A DNA stretch of 64,000 nucleotides from Lactococcus protaetiae (GCF_006965445.1 NZ_CP041356.1:2046001-2110000); one strand, 5' to 3'; counted from the stretch's first letter, positions 9,075 through 19,733 are shown. Notes: generated by a model not told the origin, from the letters alone. Numbers and translations are program-made.

Positions 9075-9958
9075 GAACGATTTACCGTTTCCTTCCTACG
9101 GTCTTTGTCACGATGGCTTGTATTCAAATGCCAATGTTCTTGAAGGGTTTTTGATACCCGCTCTGCAAAAGCTACAGAGCGATGTTGACCGCCCGTACAT
9201 CCAAATGCAATTGTTAGAACAGATTTTCCTTCTTTTTGGTAAGCAGGCAAGATTGGAACTAACATTTTCATAAGATTTTGATAAAATTCCTCAGATTGCG
9301 GATGGTTCATGACATAGTCATAAACCTCTTCATCCGTTCCATTTTTATCACGAAGTGTTGGAATATAATGAGGATTAGGTAAGAAGCGAACATCAAAAAC
9401 CAAATCTGCATCTAATGGAAGACCATATTTAAAGCCAAAAGACATCACTTCAATCCGAAAAGTTGAAGCAACACTCATTGAAAATTGTTGCAAAATTTTA
9501 GAACGCAAATTACGAGGGGTCAATTCACTCGTATCAATAACCACTTCCGCTAAATTTTTCAAATCACTCAAAATTTCGCGTTCTTTGGTAATTCCATCCA
9601 AAGTTCTACCGTCAATAGCCAGCGGATGACTCCGTCTGGTTTCTTTGTAGCGCGAAACAAGTTCTGAATCATTTGCATCCAAAAACAATAGTTTAAAATT
9701 AATTTGTGAATTGTCTGAAAGCTCTGTCACGATACTATATAAATGGTCAAAAAAGCTTCTCGAACGCATATCAACAACCATTGCAACTTTGTCAATTTTA
9801 TTGTCAGGCATATTCAATAATTCAACAAATTTCTCAATCAAGGTCGGCGGCATATTATCAACTGTAAAATATCCCATGTCCTCAAACGACTGGATTGCCA
9901 CAGTTTTACCAGCTCCTGACATCCCTGTAATGATAACAACATTAAGTTCTTTACTCAT
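9071..9958 (-). CDS. rapZ: RapZ, nucleotide-binding RNase adapter protein
   Basis: A 295-residue RapZ (YvcJ) protein with Walker A GMSGAGKT at residues 12-19 and the highly conserved C-terminal [17 protein letters not shown] near residues 253-269. In E. coli RapZ controls decay of a glucosamine-6-phosphate synthase sRNA; in Firmicutes it is a GTPase/ATPase of less certain role. It is the first gene of the rapZ-yvcK-whiA cluster. A TGTCAGTACTGACA palindrome lies about 75 bases upstream. Confidence 0.95.
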   Translation of the reverse strand: MSKELNVVIITGMSGAGKTVAIQSFEDMGYFTVDNMPPTLIEKFVELLNMPDNKIDKVAMVVDMRSRSFFDHLYSIVTELSDNSQINFKLLFLDANDSELVSRYKETRRSHPLAIDGRTLDGITKEREILSDLKNLAEVVIDTSELTPRNLRSKILQQFSMSVASTFRIEVMSFGFKYGLPLDADLVFDVRFLPNPHYIPTLRDKNGTDEEVYDYVMNHPQSEEFYQNLMKMLVPILPAYQKEGKSVLTIAFGCTGGQHRSVAFAERVSKTLQEHWHLNTSHRDKDRRKETVNRS

Positions 9959-10101
9959 TTGTTAGGTTCCTCTCATTTTTGTCTTTGAAATGACTATCCC
10001 TCATCTTGAAAAACATCATCTCTCTTTTTTACTCACTGACAGATTTCTGTCAGTACTGACAACATTCTATTCATTCACTTATGACTCAATATCATTCAAG
10101 T

Positions 10102-11429
10102 CTAATATGAAAAACGCAAACCCTTTGGAAAATAATTTTTAACGACACCATTAACAAATTTGGCAAAACCCAAACCATTTCCGTTAATAACAAGCTGCAC
10201 CCATCCGTTACTGATCGTTTCATTAATCGCTAGAGTCTCTCCAGCAACATATTTTCTAAATTGTTCTTCATTAATTTCTAATGTTCGCACCACTTCTTCT
10301 GGTCTCAACGCCAAACCTAGAGCAAAAGAAGGTTCAAAACGATTTTTCTTAAAAACTCCCAAATGCAAACCATTACGAGCAATCTTTAACTTAGATAAAT
10401 CAGGCAAAGCCTCTGGTAAAAAATATAAATTATCACCAAAAACCTGTAAAATACCCGCTGACAAAAAATCTGTCAGTAAGCTTTTCTTATAAAACTCATC
10501 CATAATTTCTTTTGTTCATTGGTCAGTTTAGATTTACCAACTTTAACTTTTTTGTCAGTAACTTTATCACGTCTGTCATTAAATTTAGCAATAAATTGTC
10601 CTTCTCCTAGAAAATGATGAGGCCAACAACGCACAACCTCTGGCATATCAATTCCCTCTGATTGTCCATTTATTTTCGGAATATTCGTCAGTGTCATGGT
10701 AGGATAATTTTCTAATACCCATCTCACAATATCCTCATTTTCTTCCTCAGACCATGTGCACGTTGAGTAAATTAATGCCCCACCAGGAGCTAGCATTTGC
10801 ATGGCTTCCCCAACGATTTCGCGCTGTAAATTCGCACATTTCTGAGGATAATCACTAGACCAATACTGTATTGCATCAGAATCTTTACGAAACATTCCTT
10901 CACCAGAACACGGAGCATCTAGTATAATAGCATCAAAATATTGCGTAAAAACCTTAGCTAGTCTCTTGGGACTTTCATTAAGAACAACTACATTTCTAGC
11001 ACCAAATCTTTCAATATTTTCCACCAAAATTTTACTTCGTTTATGAGAAATCTCATTTGAAACTAATAATCCTTCATTTCCCAAAAAACTAAGTAAATGG
11101 GTGGATTTACCTCCCGGTGCTGCACACAAATCAAGCACTTTCATCCCTGGCTGAATCCCAGCACTTTCAACAACCACCTGTGCCGCAGGTTCTTGAGAAT
11201 AGACGAGACCGCATACGTGTTCAACTGACTTACCAGAGACTTTCCCATAATATCCAAAAGAACTTTCAGAAATAGCTTCATAGTCTCTACTTTCAATACT
11301 ACTCAAGTTTTTTAAAGGGTTTATCCGAAAGCCACTCACTGCTTCTCTATCAAAACTTTTTAAAAACGCTTCAAAGTCATTTCCAAGAATATTCTTATAT
11401 TTATCTAAAAATTCTACAGGTAAATCCAT
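10102..11429 (-). pseudogene. rsmF: RsmF/NOL1-NOP2-Sun rRNA m5C methyltransferase (frameshifted)
   Basis: An rRNA cytosine-C5 methyltransferase. The first part (from 11429) has the SAM-binding motif VLDLCAAPGGKSTHL, the catalytic DAPCSGEGMFR and the STCTWSEEENE motif with the second catalytic cysteine region. This frame stops near 10473 and the C-terminal RNA-binding domain continues in another frame (M-D-E-F-Y-K-K from 10503). Adding one base to the CC at 10500-10501 gives K-K-L-W-D-E-F-Y-K-K and a 442-residue protein of normal size. The start is preceded by GAGG. It is probably intact in the cell if the base loss is a sequence error. Confidence 0.85.
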
Positions 11430-11534
11430 TTTAACCTCATTGAAATCATTATTTTCTCATAAAATATCTATGTCTGATTCAATACATTCATTGACATACA
11501 AATCACTAACTACTGTAGAGCCAGTCTGGTATAA

Positions 11535-12980
11535 CTACAGCATTGGGGAAATAAGCCGTGCCAATCCTTCTTTAAATCGAATCCAATTTGAACGTTGTTC
11601 ATAAAGCTCAAGCGTCAATCCTTGACTCAACTGCAAGTCTTTCATAAAATCACTTCTCAATTTTTGGGCAATATCATAATCATATATTACCACATTTGCC
11701 TCAAAACAAAGTTGAAGACTCCGATAATCCAAATTCGCTGAACCAACTGAAGCGTACTCTCCATCAATAATTAACGTCTTAGAATGGACAAAACCATTTT
11801 CGTAAGTATAGACTTTCGCACCATATTTAACCAAATCTGCTGCATGAAAATAAGTCGCCCAATAAACTAAAGGATGGTCTGGCTTATTCGGAATCATCAT
11901 CCTTACCTGAACACCAGATAAAAGTGCCAATTTCAATGATTCATGCAGAGCATCTGAAGGAATATAATAGGGCGTTTGAATCACAATTTCACGTTCAGCA
12001 CCAGAAATCATTTTCATATAAGTTAACTTAATCTGTTCCTTATCCTCATCTGGCCCAGAAGTAACCAACTGTGTCGCAACATGCCCAATTGCAATAGAAT
12101 CAGGAAAGTAAGGCTCACCCTCTGTAATCTCAAACTTATGTTGTGAATTCCAATCTAAAATAAAACGATGTTGCAAACTATAGACAATATCCCCTGTTAA
12201 ACGCAAATGATTATCTCGCCAATAACCAAATTTTTTCGTGACCGAAGCATACTCATCTCCAACATTAAAACCACCAGTATAACCAATCACACCATCAATG
12301 ACCACAATCTTACGGTGCAGACGATAGTTTGTTCTAGGATTAATCAAAGGCATAATTAAAGGGAAAAACTGTGCAACTTGCCCTCCAAGTTCAGTCAATT
12401 CCTTAAATTCCTTTAGCTTCGTCTTATTAGAGCCCCATGCATCCATCAACAAGCGAACCTCAACCCCACGCCGACGCGCAGCAAGCAAAGCATCATAAAT
12501 TTCGTGACCAAGATGGTCCATTCTAAAAATATAATATTCCATATGAACATGATGTTTTGCCTTATTAATGTCCTCGATTAGAGCATCAAATTTTTCTCTA
12601 CCGTCATTAAAAATTTTAACATCAGTATTTGTTGAAATAATTGATTTTTCTTCAACATACAACATATTGATGAGCTGTCCAATCACATGATTCTTTCGCA
12701 TCTTATTAACAAAAGCACGATCTGAAAAAGCTTTTTCAGCGTGACCAAGTTGCTTTTCAAAACCAATATGAAATCTTTTTCTATCTTTAAAAATACGATA
12801 ATGTGAAATCCCACGCCCAATCAAAAGATACAAAATAAATCCTAAAACAGGTAAAACATTAATCACAAAAAGCCACGACCAAGTCGATGCAGTTGATTTT
12901 CTCTCCCTAAAGATAATGATTAAGGATAAGAGAAAGTTTAAAAAAAACACAAACAACTCAAAAAGTGCAATAAAATTCAT
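11535..12980 (-). CDS. cls: Cardiolipin synthase
   Basis: A 481-residue phospholipase D-type cardiolipin synthase: two N-terminal membrane spans (residues 3-22 and 33-55), then two HKD catalytic motifs, HRKIVVIDG near 222 and HSKTLIIDG near 398. It joins two phosphatidylglycerol molecules into cardiolipin at the membrane. The Shine-Dalgarno sequence GAAGGAG is well placed. Length and motifs are normal. It is probably monocistronic; the 100 bases after it before rsmF hold no obvious strong terminator. Confidence 0.93.
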   Translation of the reverse strand: MNFIALFELFVFFLNFLLSLIIIFRERKSTASTWSWLFVINVLPVLGFILYLLIGRGISHYRIFKDRKRFHIGFEKQLGHAEKAFSDRAFVNKMRKNHVIGQLINMLYVEEKSIISTNTDVKIFNDGREKFDALIEDINKAKHHVHMEYYIFRMDHLGHEIYDALLAARRRGVEVRLLMDAWGSNKTKLKEFKELTELGGQVAQFFPLIMPLINPRTNYRLHRKIVVIDGVIGYTGGFNVGDEYASVTKKFGYWRDNHLRLTGDIVYSLQHRFILDWNSQHKFEITEGEPYFPDSIAIGHVATQLVTSGPDEDKEQIKLTYMKMISGAEREIVIQTPYYIPSDALHESLKLALLSGVQVRMMIPNKPDHPLVYWATYFHAADLVKYGAKVYTYENGFVHSKTLIIDGEYASVGSANLDYRSLQLCFEANVVIYDYDIAQKLRSDFMKDLQLSQGLTLELYEQRSNWIRFKEGLARLISPML

Positions 12981-13124
12981 GTTACTCCTTCCAATAAACC
13001 CCTATTTATTCTTCTATTATATCATACCCCCTAACCTGATATTTACTCAGAACATTCTTTACACTGTCAAATCCTAATAAACCAATAAATAAAGTTAATT
13101 TTCTAATCAAACATTTATTCAAAA

Positions 13125-13140
13125 CTTACAAATTTGTAAG
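13125..13140. promoter_or_regulatory. Palindromic operator candidate, copy 1
   Basis: CTTACAAATTTGTAAG is a perfect palindrome, extended by AAAA/TTTT on both sides to 24 bases (13121-13144). It lies about 115 bases upstream of the lipoprotein start. Copy 2 (13707-13722) differs only in the two central bases. Confidence 0.6.
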
Positions 13141-13184
13141 TTTTAGAATACTTTCCCGTGATACTATGGATGAAGAAACAAAAA

Positions 13185-13235
13185 AAGTTAAAACTAAAGA
13201 GATAATTTTCTTAGTCTACTTTTAACTTTTAATAT
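13185..13235 (+). promoter_or_regulatory. Hairpin in the lipoprotein 5' leader
   Basis: AAAAAGTTAAAACTAAAGA can pair with TCTTAG-TCTACTTTTAACTTTT. The stem is AT-rich and ends in T-rich sequence shortly before the GAGGTG ribosome binding site, so it could attenuate or stabilise the message. Confidence 0.35.
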
Positions 13236-13253
13236 AACTTATTGAGGTGAAAA

Positions 13254-13607
13254 ATGAAAAAAATAATTTTATCCATTCCTTTAATCATTATTGCATTATT
13301 GTCACTAACCGCATGCAGTAAAGAATTTGATGATAGCTTCAAACAATCTGTATACTACACAAAAATAGAAACCAGTCCAGATCAAAGCAAAGACAGCGAA
13401 AACAAACCATACTATCTCTATCATCAAACATTTGTAAACGACAAAGGAGAAACTGTTAAATTTGACATGAAAGAATATCGTAGCGAACCTTTAAAATTAG
13501 ACAGCTATTTGAAAGTCATGATTAACAAAAAAGATGGCGTAAAAAGTTGGGAAGAAATATCCAAAAACGCTATTCCTAACACTGCTCTAGACAAACTAAA
13601 TAAATAA
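13254..13607 (+). CDS. Small lipoprotein of unknown function
   Basis: A 117-residue protein with a lipoprotein signal peptide: positively charged MKK, a hydrophobic core and the lipobox LTAC with Cys at residue 21. The mature part is hydrophilic and I do not recognise it; its size and strand-rich look resemble small cystatin-like lipoproteins. GAGGTG precedes the start. A terminator follows, so it is transcribed alone, but it shares a palindromic operator candidate with the P-type ATPase gene downstream, which suggests joint control in a stress or ion response. Confidence 0.75.
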   Translation: MKKIILSIPLIIIALLSLTACSKEFDDSFKQSVYYTKIETSPDQSKDSENKPYYLYHQTFVNDKGETVKFDMKEYRSEPLKLDSYLKVMINKKDGVKSWEEISKNAIPNTALDKLNK

Positions 13608-13632
13608 TACTCACTATACTCAATCACACCAT

Positions 13633-13675
13633 GACTGCTATTTCTTAACCGAAACAAAGCAGTTATTTTTTTATT
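13633..13675 (+). terminator. Terminator after the lipoprotein gene
   Basis: ACTGCT and AGCAGT form a short stem followed by TATTTTTTTATTTTT. Confidence 0.6.
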
Positions 13676-13706
13676 TTTCCCCCTTTGTAGTCTGTCTTAT
13701 AAATTT

Positions 13707-13722
13707 CTTACAATATTGTAAG
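13707..13722. promoter_or_regulatory. Palindromic operator candidate, copy 2
   Basis: CTTACAATATTGTAAG is a perfect palindrome about 135 bases upstream of the P-type ATPase start. TATAAT at 13757-13762 lies downstream of it, without a clear -35 box, as expected of a promoter that needs or is controlled by a bound protein. Confidence 0.6.
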
Positions 13723-13856
13723 CTTTAATCGTCATATCTTTGTTAAAATAATAGTATATAATCAAAAAATATACTCTAACCTACTAGATATACCTTCAAG
13801 TTTTCTCTTTAAACAAGATGAGAAAATATAAATTAAAGATACGATAGGAGAAATAT

Positions 13857-16391
13857 ATGAACAAAAATATAACAGAAATGCGAGGACTTTCTAAACCAGA
13901 AGTTGAACAACAAATAAAGTTAGGCAACATCAATACAATAACTGTAAACGCAGGGCAATCAGTGAAGGAAATCATTATTAGAAATACAATGACGCTCTTT
14001 AACCTTCTGAATCTAACCTTAGCAGTTGTGGTCATTGCAATCGGTTCTTATAAAAATACTCTATTTATACTGTCAGTTATTATCAATACAGGGGTAGGAA
14101 TTTATCAAGAAATCAAGGCAAAACGAATAATCGAGAAACTTTCCATCCTTACTCAAAACAAAGTAGAAGTTATCCGAGATGGTCAAAAAATTACCATCAA
14201 TAAAGAAAAAATTGTTGTAAATGACCTCTTGTGCCTAACCAAAGGTATGCAAGTTCCTGTTGATACAATTAGCCTAGAAAATGGACTTTACGTTGACGAA
14301 TCAATGATTACTGGAGAATCAGATATCGTCGAAAAAAAGGTTGGAGATTTGATTTATTCAGGTTGCCTCGTTTTACAAGGACAAATTAAAACACAAGTAC
14401 AATCAGTGGGAAACAATACATTCGTCAGTAAATTAACTAGTGAAGCAAAAAGTTTTAAAGATACAAAGTCTAAAATACAGCAATACATTGATAAAATTTT
14501 AAAAATCATCATGATTGCTATTCTACCAGTGACAGCCCTCGTTTTACTTAATCAATTCTTTCTTACACACCTAGATTTGTCAATAATTTCGCAACGTGAA
14601 ATTGCCATTTTGGGAAGTGCCGCAGTTATATCAAGTCTAATTCCTGAAGGTCTAGTCCTTCTGACATCCGTTGCCTTAGCTGCTGGTGTCATAAAACTTT
14701 CAAAAAAACAAGTTTTAGCCCAAAATTTATCAGCCATCGAAACACTCGCACGAGTTGATGTGCTTTGTCTTGATAAAACTGGAACAATCACAGAAGGCAA
14801 GATGAATGTCGAAGAAGTTCTCTACTATACCGACAATAAGGAAGAAATCAATAATGTCCTTTCTTTTATCGTTGAACATGACACCGAACAAAATGCATCA
14901 ATAGAAGCTCTCAAAAACAAATTTGGAGGTTTACAATCTAGACTTGATTTAGTTCAATATATTCCTTTTTCATCAGAGATTAAACAGCAGGCTATTGAAA
15001 TTAAAGACAAGGGCGTCTATACTCTTGGGGCTTTTGATATGATTTCAAACAAACTAGAAAATCAACAAAAACAAGATATTGAATTTGCTTTAAAGAGAGG
15101 CTATCGAATCCTCGGACTTGCACATAGTTGGTCGCCACTAAAAGATAAAACAATCCCTAAAGATACTAAGATTATTTGCCTCATTTTTTTGAAAGATAAA
15201 CCTAAAAAAGAAGCCAAAAAAATATTAGAATACTTTGAAAGACAAGGAACAGAAATCAAGATTATATCAGGAGATCATCCAGAAACTGTTCTAAATATTG
15301 CTCATGATGTTGGTATAAAAGGAAGTGCACGTAATCTCAACGAACTTCCTAAAGATGCAGAAAGCTTACAAAAAATCGCAGAAGAAACCACCGTTTTTGG
15401 ACGAATTACACCTGAGCGTAAACGAGATTTGATTACCGCTTTACAATCAAACGGGCACACAGTAGCCATGATTGGCGATGGTATAAATGATATTCTAGCA
15501 TTAAAAAAATCAGATTGTGCTATTGCGCTAGGTTCAGGAAACGAAGCCACAAAATCTGTTGCCCAATTTGTCCTATTAGAAAATGACTTCTCTGTTCTTC
15601 CTTCTGTAGTACAAGAAGGCAGGAAAGTCATCAACAATATTAAACGAGTCGCAGGGATGAATCTTCTGCGAGTAATTTACACATTTGTTTTAATCATCCT
15701 ACTAGTTATTACCCGAAAAATCTTTCCACTTGAATCAATTAACCTAATGCTCATGGGAATCTTTACTGTTGGAGTTCCTAGTGCTTTGTTAATTTTAGAA
15801 AAAGATGAAAAACCAAGCACAGACGATTTTTTCAAAAGAATAATAGTAAATATAGTTCCAGCAGGAATATTAATTGGGATTACCATTTTTACTATGCTAA
15901 TCCTTCCTTACAAATTTCCGCTCTATTCCATAGCAGCTGAGGGACATTTAGCTACCAATTATGGCGCTTATTTGAGTGATGTTACTCTGATTATTGGTTC
16001 AGTTCAGCTGTTCGCCTTATATTTATTATGCCGTCCTTTAAGTAGATATAGGGCTAGTGTCATTGTTGGTATGACTTTAGTTTTCTACACAACTTACTTC
16101 ATTCCACCTATCACAAAATTTTTAGGGATTGCTCCTCTACAAAGCTCTCGCTTTATCATCCCAACATTGATTTGTATTGCTTTGTTGCTTATCGTTCGTA
16201 TGCTTATTTTAGATGGTAAAAAAGTAAACAAGCTAAAACTTTCATTACTTTGCCTAAGTTTAATGATTCTTCTCATTTTTGCTTCAGCAAAACTGCGACA
16301 ATTTCAAAAAAGGATGGCCTATGAAAATGATAAATACATCCAAGTTTTACCAGATGACTGGTATCATGCTCAACGTGACAGAAACTCTTGA
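13857..16391 (+). CDS. Cation-transporting P-type ATPase (CtpE-like)
   Basis: An 844-residue P-type ATPase with TGES at about 152-155, the phosphorylated Asp of DKTGT at 306, and GDGIND at 540-545. Membrane spans cluster at 45-90, 215-285 and 605-820. The N-terminal L-S-x-x-E-V-E-Q-Q and overall shape resemble the CtpE-like group, for which calcium uptake has been proposed in other bacteria; the ion here is not provable from sequence. No heavy-metal domain or CPC motif is present, so copper or zinc is unlikely. AGGAGA precedes the start. A palindrome shared with the upstream lipoprotein gene suggests common regulation. Confidence 0.9.
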   Translation: MNKNITEMRGLSKPEVEQQIKLGNINTITVNAGQSVKEIIIRNTMTLFNLLNLTLAVVVIAIGSYKNTLFILSVIINTGVGIYQEIKAKRIIEKLSILTQNKVEVIRDGQKITINKEKIVVNDLLCLTKGMQVPVDTISLENGLYVDESMITGESDIVEKKVGDLIYSGCLVLQGQIKTQVQSVGNNTFVSKLTSEAKSFKDTKSKIQQYIDKILKIIMIAILPVTALVLLNQFFLTHLDLSIISQREIAILGSAAVISSLIPEGLVLLTSVALAAGVIKLSKKQVLAQNLSAIETLARVDVLCLDKTGTITEGKMNVEEVLYYTDNKEEINNVLSFIVEHDTEQNASIEALKNKFGGLQSRLDLVQYIPFSSEIKQQAIEIKDKGVYTLGAFDMISNKLENQQKQDIEFALKRGYRILGLAHSWSPLKDKTIPKDTKIICLIFLKDKPKKEAKKILEYFERQGTEIKIISGDHPETVLNIAHDVGIKGSARNLNELPKDAESLQKIAEETTVFGRITPERKRDLITALQSNGHTVAMIGDGINDILALKKSDCAIALGSGNEATKSVAQFVLLENDFSVLPSVVQEGRKVINNIKRVAGMNLLRVIYTFVLIILLVITRKIFPLESINLMLMGIFTVGVPSALLILEKDEKPSTDDFFKRIIVNIVPAGILIGITIFTMLILPYKFPLYSIAAEGHLATNYGAYLSDVTLIIGSVQLFALYLLCRPLSRYRASVIVGMTLVFYTTYFIPPITKFLGIAPLQSSRFIIPTLICIALLLIVRMLILDGKKVNKLKLSLLCLSLMILLIFASAKLRQFQKRMAYENDKYIQVLPDDWYHAQRDRNS

Positions 16392-16413
16392 TTAAATTAT
16401 TTATAGTGAAGTT

Positions 16414-16458
16414 ACAACAAAAAAGAGTCCTCATTTCGAGAAGACTCTTTTTTTGTTG
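16414..16458. terminator. Bidirectional terminator between the two P-type ATPase genes
   Basis: ACAACAAAAAAGAGTC and GACTCTTTTTTTGTTGT form a long stem with T runs in both directions. It serves the convergent P-type ATPase genes. Confidence 0.9.
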
Positions 16459-16461
16459 TAG

Positions 16462-19200
16462 CTAAAGCAACTCACCATATTTAGCAATAAATATTTTCTT
16501 GAAAACTGTGACTAGTAGCATATACATCGTCACCGTCAGTAAAAGCCAAGGGAAAAAGCTAGCAGGTAAAGCTTCCAAACCTATTGAAGCACCAAAAGTT
16601 GTGAAGGGAATAATAGTAAGACCAATAATTCCCAAAAAAGTTAATAATGTAAGAGAAAGTGAAGCATGGCTCTTTAAAAATGGTATTTTTGGAGTACGAA
16701 TCATATGAATCACAAGAGTTTGTGTCCACATAGATTCTACAAACCATCCTGAATGAAAAAGAGCAATAAATCCAACATAAGCCGCACTTCCCGGTGTAAG
16801 TGTACTAAATTCTCCAAATGTCGCAGGACATATCACAAAAAACATCAGTAGATAAGTTGTGATATCAAAGACAGAACTTGTCGGACCAATCCATAACATA
16901 AACTTGCTGATAGAACTTGCTTCCCATTTCCTAGGTACTGTCAAATAGTCTTCATCAACATTGTCCCACGGTATTGCAGTACATGACAAATCATAGATTA
17001 AATTAAGCAAGAGAATATGAATAGACAACATCGGAATAAAAGGTAAGAATGCACTTGCCACTAATACAGAAAACATATTACCAAAGTTAGAGCTTGCGGT
17101 CATCTTAATGTATTTAATCATATTTGCATATGTTTTACGTCCTTCAATAATTCCTTTTTCAAGAACTGTCAAATCTTTTTCTAGCAAGATAACGTCCGCT
17201 GATTCTTTCGCTATATCGACAGCTGTATCAACAGAAATACCAACATCCGATGACTTCATTGCTGCTGCATCGTTGATACCATCTCCCATATATCCAACAC
17301 TATTTCCATTGTTTCTCAATGCTGTCACAATTCGCACCTTTTGTTGTGGGGATAATTTAGCGAATACACTCATTTTTTCTACATCTTTTGCCAGCTGCTC
17401 ATCATCCAATTTATCTATATCAGAGCCTAGTAAAATATGGTCAACGGGTAATCCAACTTGACTACAAATCGAACGTGTTACCTTATCGTTATCACCTGTT
17501 AGTATTTTTACTCCAACACCGTATTTATTAAGTGCTTTAATCGCTCTCTTTGTAGATTCTTTGGGTGGGTCTAGAAAAGCAAGGTAGCCCATTAAAACCA
17601 TCTCTGACTCATCTTGCACAGAGAATATTTCGATTGGAGAGGGATTGGTTTTTTGAGCTACCGCAATCACTCGCATTCCCTTTTCATTAAGTTCATCAAC
17701 TTTTTCTAAAATATACTTTCTAACCTCATCTGTCAATCGTACGATATCGCCCTTATATTCAGCGAATTGACAAATATCCAGCATTTCTTCAACAGCCCCT
17801 TTAGTAATGAGTTGCGTTTTTTTGCCTAGCTCTTCTGTATTACTTTGCACAACAACACTCATTCGACGTCTCTCAAAATCAAATGGTATCTCATCAATCT
17901 TTGTATATCTACTACTAAGCCCGCTTAATTCTGAGAATTTTGTTTGATTATTCTCAGTAGCTTGGATAATTGCAAGATCCATTAAATTTTTGAGACCAGT
18001 TTGGTAGTAGCTATTTAGAAAAGCGTGTCTGAGTACACGAGTATCTTCTTGTCCCTGTATATCAAGATAATGCATCAAAACAACTTTATCTTGAGTCAAA
18101 GTTCCTGTTTTATCCGTACAGAGAATATTCATTGACCCTAAATTTTGAATAGAATTCAGATTTTTAATAATTGTTTTTTCTTTTGACATCGTTACAGCAC
18201 CTTTTGCTAAACAAGTCGTTACAATCATTGGTAGCATCTCTGGAGTTAAACCTACCGCTACGGCAAGAGCAAATAAGGTTGCCTCCATCCAATCCCCTTT
18301 AGTGAAACCATTGATAAATAAAACAAAGGGTACCATAACAAGCATAAATCTAATGAGAACCCATGAAACTGAATTTACCCCTTTTTCAAAGGTGGTCTTA
18401 ACAGAATCTTCATCAACACTTTTTGCCATTTCTCCAAATATTGTATCATCACCAGTAGCAATAGCCACTCCAAATGCAGTTCCACTAATAATATTTGAGC
18501 CCATAAATGCAAGATTTGTAGCTTCAGTTAATGTATCATATTTATCATTCTTCAAACTCGCTAATTTTTCTACGGGCTCACTCTCTCCAGTAAGAGAAGA
18601 TTGACTGATAAATAAATCTTTTGCTTCTATAATTCTCAAATCGGCCGGAATCATGTCGCCTGCTGATAAGTGAATAATATCTCCAACCAACACTTCTTCA
18701 ATCGGAATTTCTTGACTTCCGATTCCTTTTCGATACACATTTGTTGTAGTTCTAATCATCTTCAGAAGATTTTCAGCAGCATTCCCACTTCTAGTCTCTT
18801 GAACAAAACGTAGTATCCCAGAAATTAAAACCATTGTTGTAATAATGAGTAATCCTGTCGGGTCCTCTTCTCCAGGTGTTGCTAAAATAATATCAGTAAA
18901 TGCCGATATTAAAGCTAAAATAAATAATATTATTGTAAATGGATTAATAAATGCTTGGTATATACGCTTTACAAACGAAGTTTTTTTACCTCGCGTAATT
19001 TTGTTATCTCCATAAAGACTGCGAGAAACTTCCATTTGTTTCTCATTCAATCCTTCTACTGTTGTACCTAATTTTTTAAATATTTCTTCCTTGTTTGCTT
19101 TTGTTGCGAATTCTAATCTTCTTTGAATTGCTTCACGGTGCATCATATTTGCATTTGCTTTATTCGTTACACCTGAGCTTCTAGTTAATCTTTTTTTCAT
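16462..19200 (-). CDS. mgtA: Mg2+-importing P-type ATPase MgtA
   Basis: A 912-residue P-type ATPase of the MgtA/MgtB group with TGESEPVEK, phosphorylated Asp 363 in [12 protein letters not shown], and [11 protein letters not shown]. About ten membrane spans are present, with C-terminal helices typical of type IIIB pumps. It imports Mg2+ when the ion is scarce. The frame is open from an ATG at 19221, but the ATG at 19200 has TTGAGG in front and is the better start. Upstream are a consensus promoter, an M-box riboswitch, a terminator hairpin and a small ORF, so expression should fall when Mg2+ is plentiful. Confidence 0.93.
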   Translation of the reverse strand: MKKRLTRSSGVTNKANANMMHREAIQRRLEFATKANKEEIFKKLGTTVEGLNEKQMEVSRSLYGDNKITRGKKTSFVKRIYQAFINPFTIILFILALISAFTDIILATPGEEDPTGLLIITTMVLISGILRFVQETRSGNAAENLLKMIRTTTNVYRKGIGSQEIPIEEVLVGDIIHLSAGDMIPADLRIIEAKDLFISQSSLTGESEPVEKLASLKNDKYDTLTEATNLAFMGSNIISGTAFGVAIATGDDTIFGEMAKSVDEDSVKTTFEKGVNSVSWVLIRFMLVMVPFVLFINGFTKGDWMEATLFALAVAVGLTPEMLPMIVTTCLAKGAVTMSKEKTIIKNLNSIQNLGSMNILCTDKTGTLTQDKVVLMHYLDIQGQEDTRVLRHAFLNSYYQTGLKNLMDLAIIQATENNQTKFSELSGLSSRYTKIDEIPFDFERRRMSVVVQSNTEELGKKTQLITKGAVEEMLDICQFAEYKGDIVRLTDEVRKYILEKVDELNEKGMRVIAVAQKTNPSPIEIFSVQDESEMVLMGYLAFLDPPKESTKRAIKALNKYGVGVKILTGDNDKVTRSICSQVGLPVDHILLGSDIDKLDDEQLAKDVEKMSVFAKLSPQQKVRIVTALRNNGNSVGYMGDGINDAAAMKSSDVGISVDTAVDIAKESADVILLEKDLTVLEKGIIEGRKTYANMIKYIKMTASSNFGNMFSVLVASAFLPFIPMLSIHILLLNLIYDLSCTAIPWDNVDEDYLTVPRKWEASSISKFMLWIGPTSSVFDITTYLLMFFVICPATFGEFSTLTPGSAAYVGFIALFHSGWFVESMWTQTLVIHMIRTPKIPFLKSHASLSLTLLTFLGIIGLTIIPFTTFGASIGLEALPASFFPWLLLTVTMYMLLVTVFKKIFIAKYGELL

Positions 19201-19273
19201 TGGTCTGTACCTCAATTTCATAATAATAATAATAATAGATTTTGATTATACAGCTCCTAGACTTTGGGCTACA

Positions 19274-19366
19274 TTAAATAAGACGATGAAAACGAACAGT
19301 TGTTTTCATCATTTTGTTCTGCTGTGGCCTATCAGGGTCAGAGCTGCTGATACTTTGTTCTTCCAT
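19274..19366 (-). CDS. Possible 30-residue leader peptide of mgtA
   Basis: An ORF too short for usual gene finders, but with the best ribosome binding site in the area (AAAGGAGGTG seven bases before the ATG). It encodes M-E-E-Q-S-I-S-S-S-D-P-D-R-P-Q-Q and ends R-F-H-R-L-I. It lies after the riboswitch terminator and about 75 bases before mgtA, so it is translated only when the terminator is read through. The acidic and proline cluster D-P-D-R-P recalls enterobacterial mgt leader peptides, where such residues destabilise ribosomes in low Mg2+. That parallel is inference. Confidence 0.55.
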   Translation of the reverse strand: MEEQSISSSDPDRPQQNKMMKTTVRFHRLI

Positions 19367-19388
19367 TCGTTTTCACCTCCTTTTCAAC

Positions 19389-19429
19389 ACAAAAAAACCT
19401 TGCCTACGTAACTTGAACATAGACAAGGG
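19389..19429 (-). terminator. Riboswitch-controlled terminator
   Basis: Read on the minus strand, CCTTGTCTATG and CGTAGGCAAGG form the stem and TTTTTTT follows. It sits directly after the M-box, as expected for Mg2+-dependent transcription termination. Confidence 0.85.
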
Positions 19430-19440
19430 AATAATTCCAA

Positions 19441-19641
19441 AAAAAGCTAACACCACACAGTGAAACCAATTCATGTCATCGTTCAAGCTTTAGCTCCACA
19501 GGGCGATGTTGTTGCACTATTTCATGCCTTGTTTTTCGACATGAACTGTTGGCCCTCTCATCGTGTCTCCACGACTCTGCGGCAGCAACCCGTATCCCTG
19601 TGGTAGCCTCACCTACCGATAGTTAGCTTTAAAAACTAACC
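19441..19641 (-). ncRNA. M-box (ykoK leader) Mg2+ riboswitch
   Basis: On the minus strand the RNA contains the M-box core: GGTAGGTGAGGCTACC, CAGGGATACGGGTTGCTGCC, the paired CGTGGAGACACG and the following GGGCCAACAG. The closing helix is formed by GGTTAGTTTTTAAAGCTAAC at the 5' end and GTTAGCTTTTT at the 3' end. M-boxes fold around several Mg2+ ions and then let a terminator form. Position before mgtA and the terminator hairpin agree with that role. Confidence 0.93.
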
Positions 19642-19647
19642 ACGATT

Positions 19648-19676
19648 ATTATATATTTTTATCTCACTATTGTCAA
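19648..19676 (-). promoter_or_regulatory. Promoter of the M-box/mgtA transcript
   Basis: TTGACA (19671-19676) and TATAAT (19648-19653) on the minus strand are spaced by exactly 17 bases, and transcription would start just before the riboswitch helix. Confidence 0.9.
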
Positions 19677-19733
19677 ATCTTTTTCTAATAATCTTTAAGA
19701 TTAATGATTTTGATTATTCAAGAGAACACTAAC

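Noticed and set aside
13125-13722. CopY-type copper operators (TACANNTGTA)
   Set aside because: The palindromes have TACA and TGTA separated by four bases rather than two, and the ATPase lacks the CPC copper motif.
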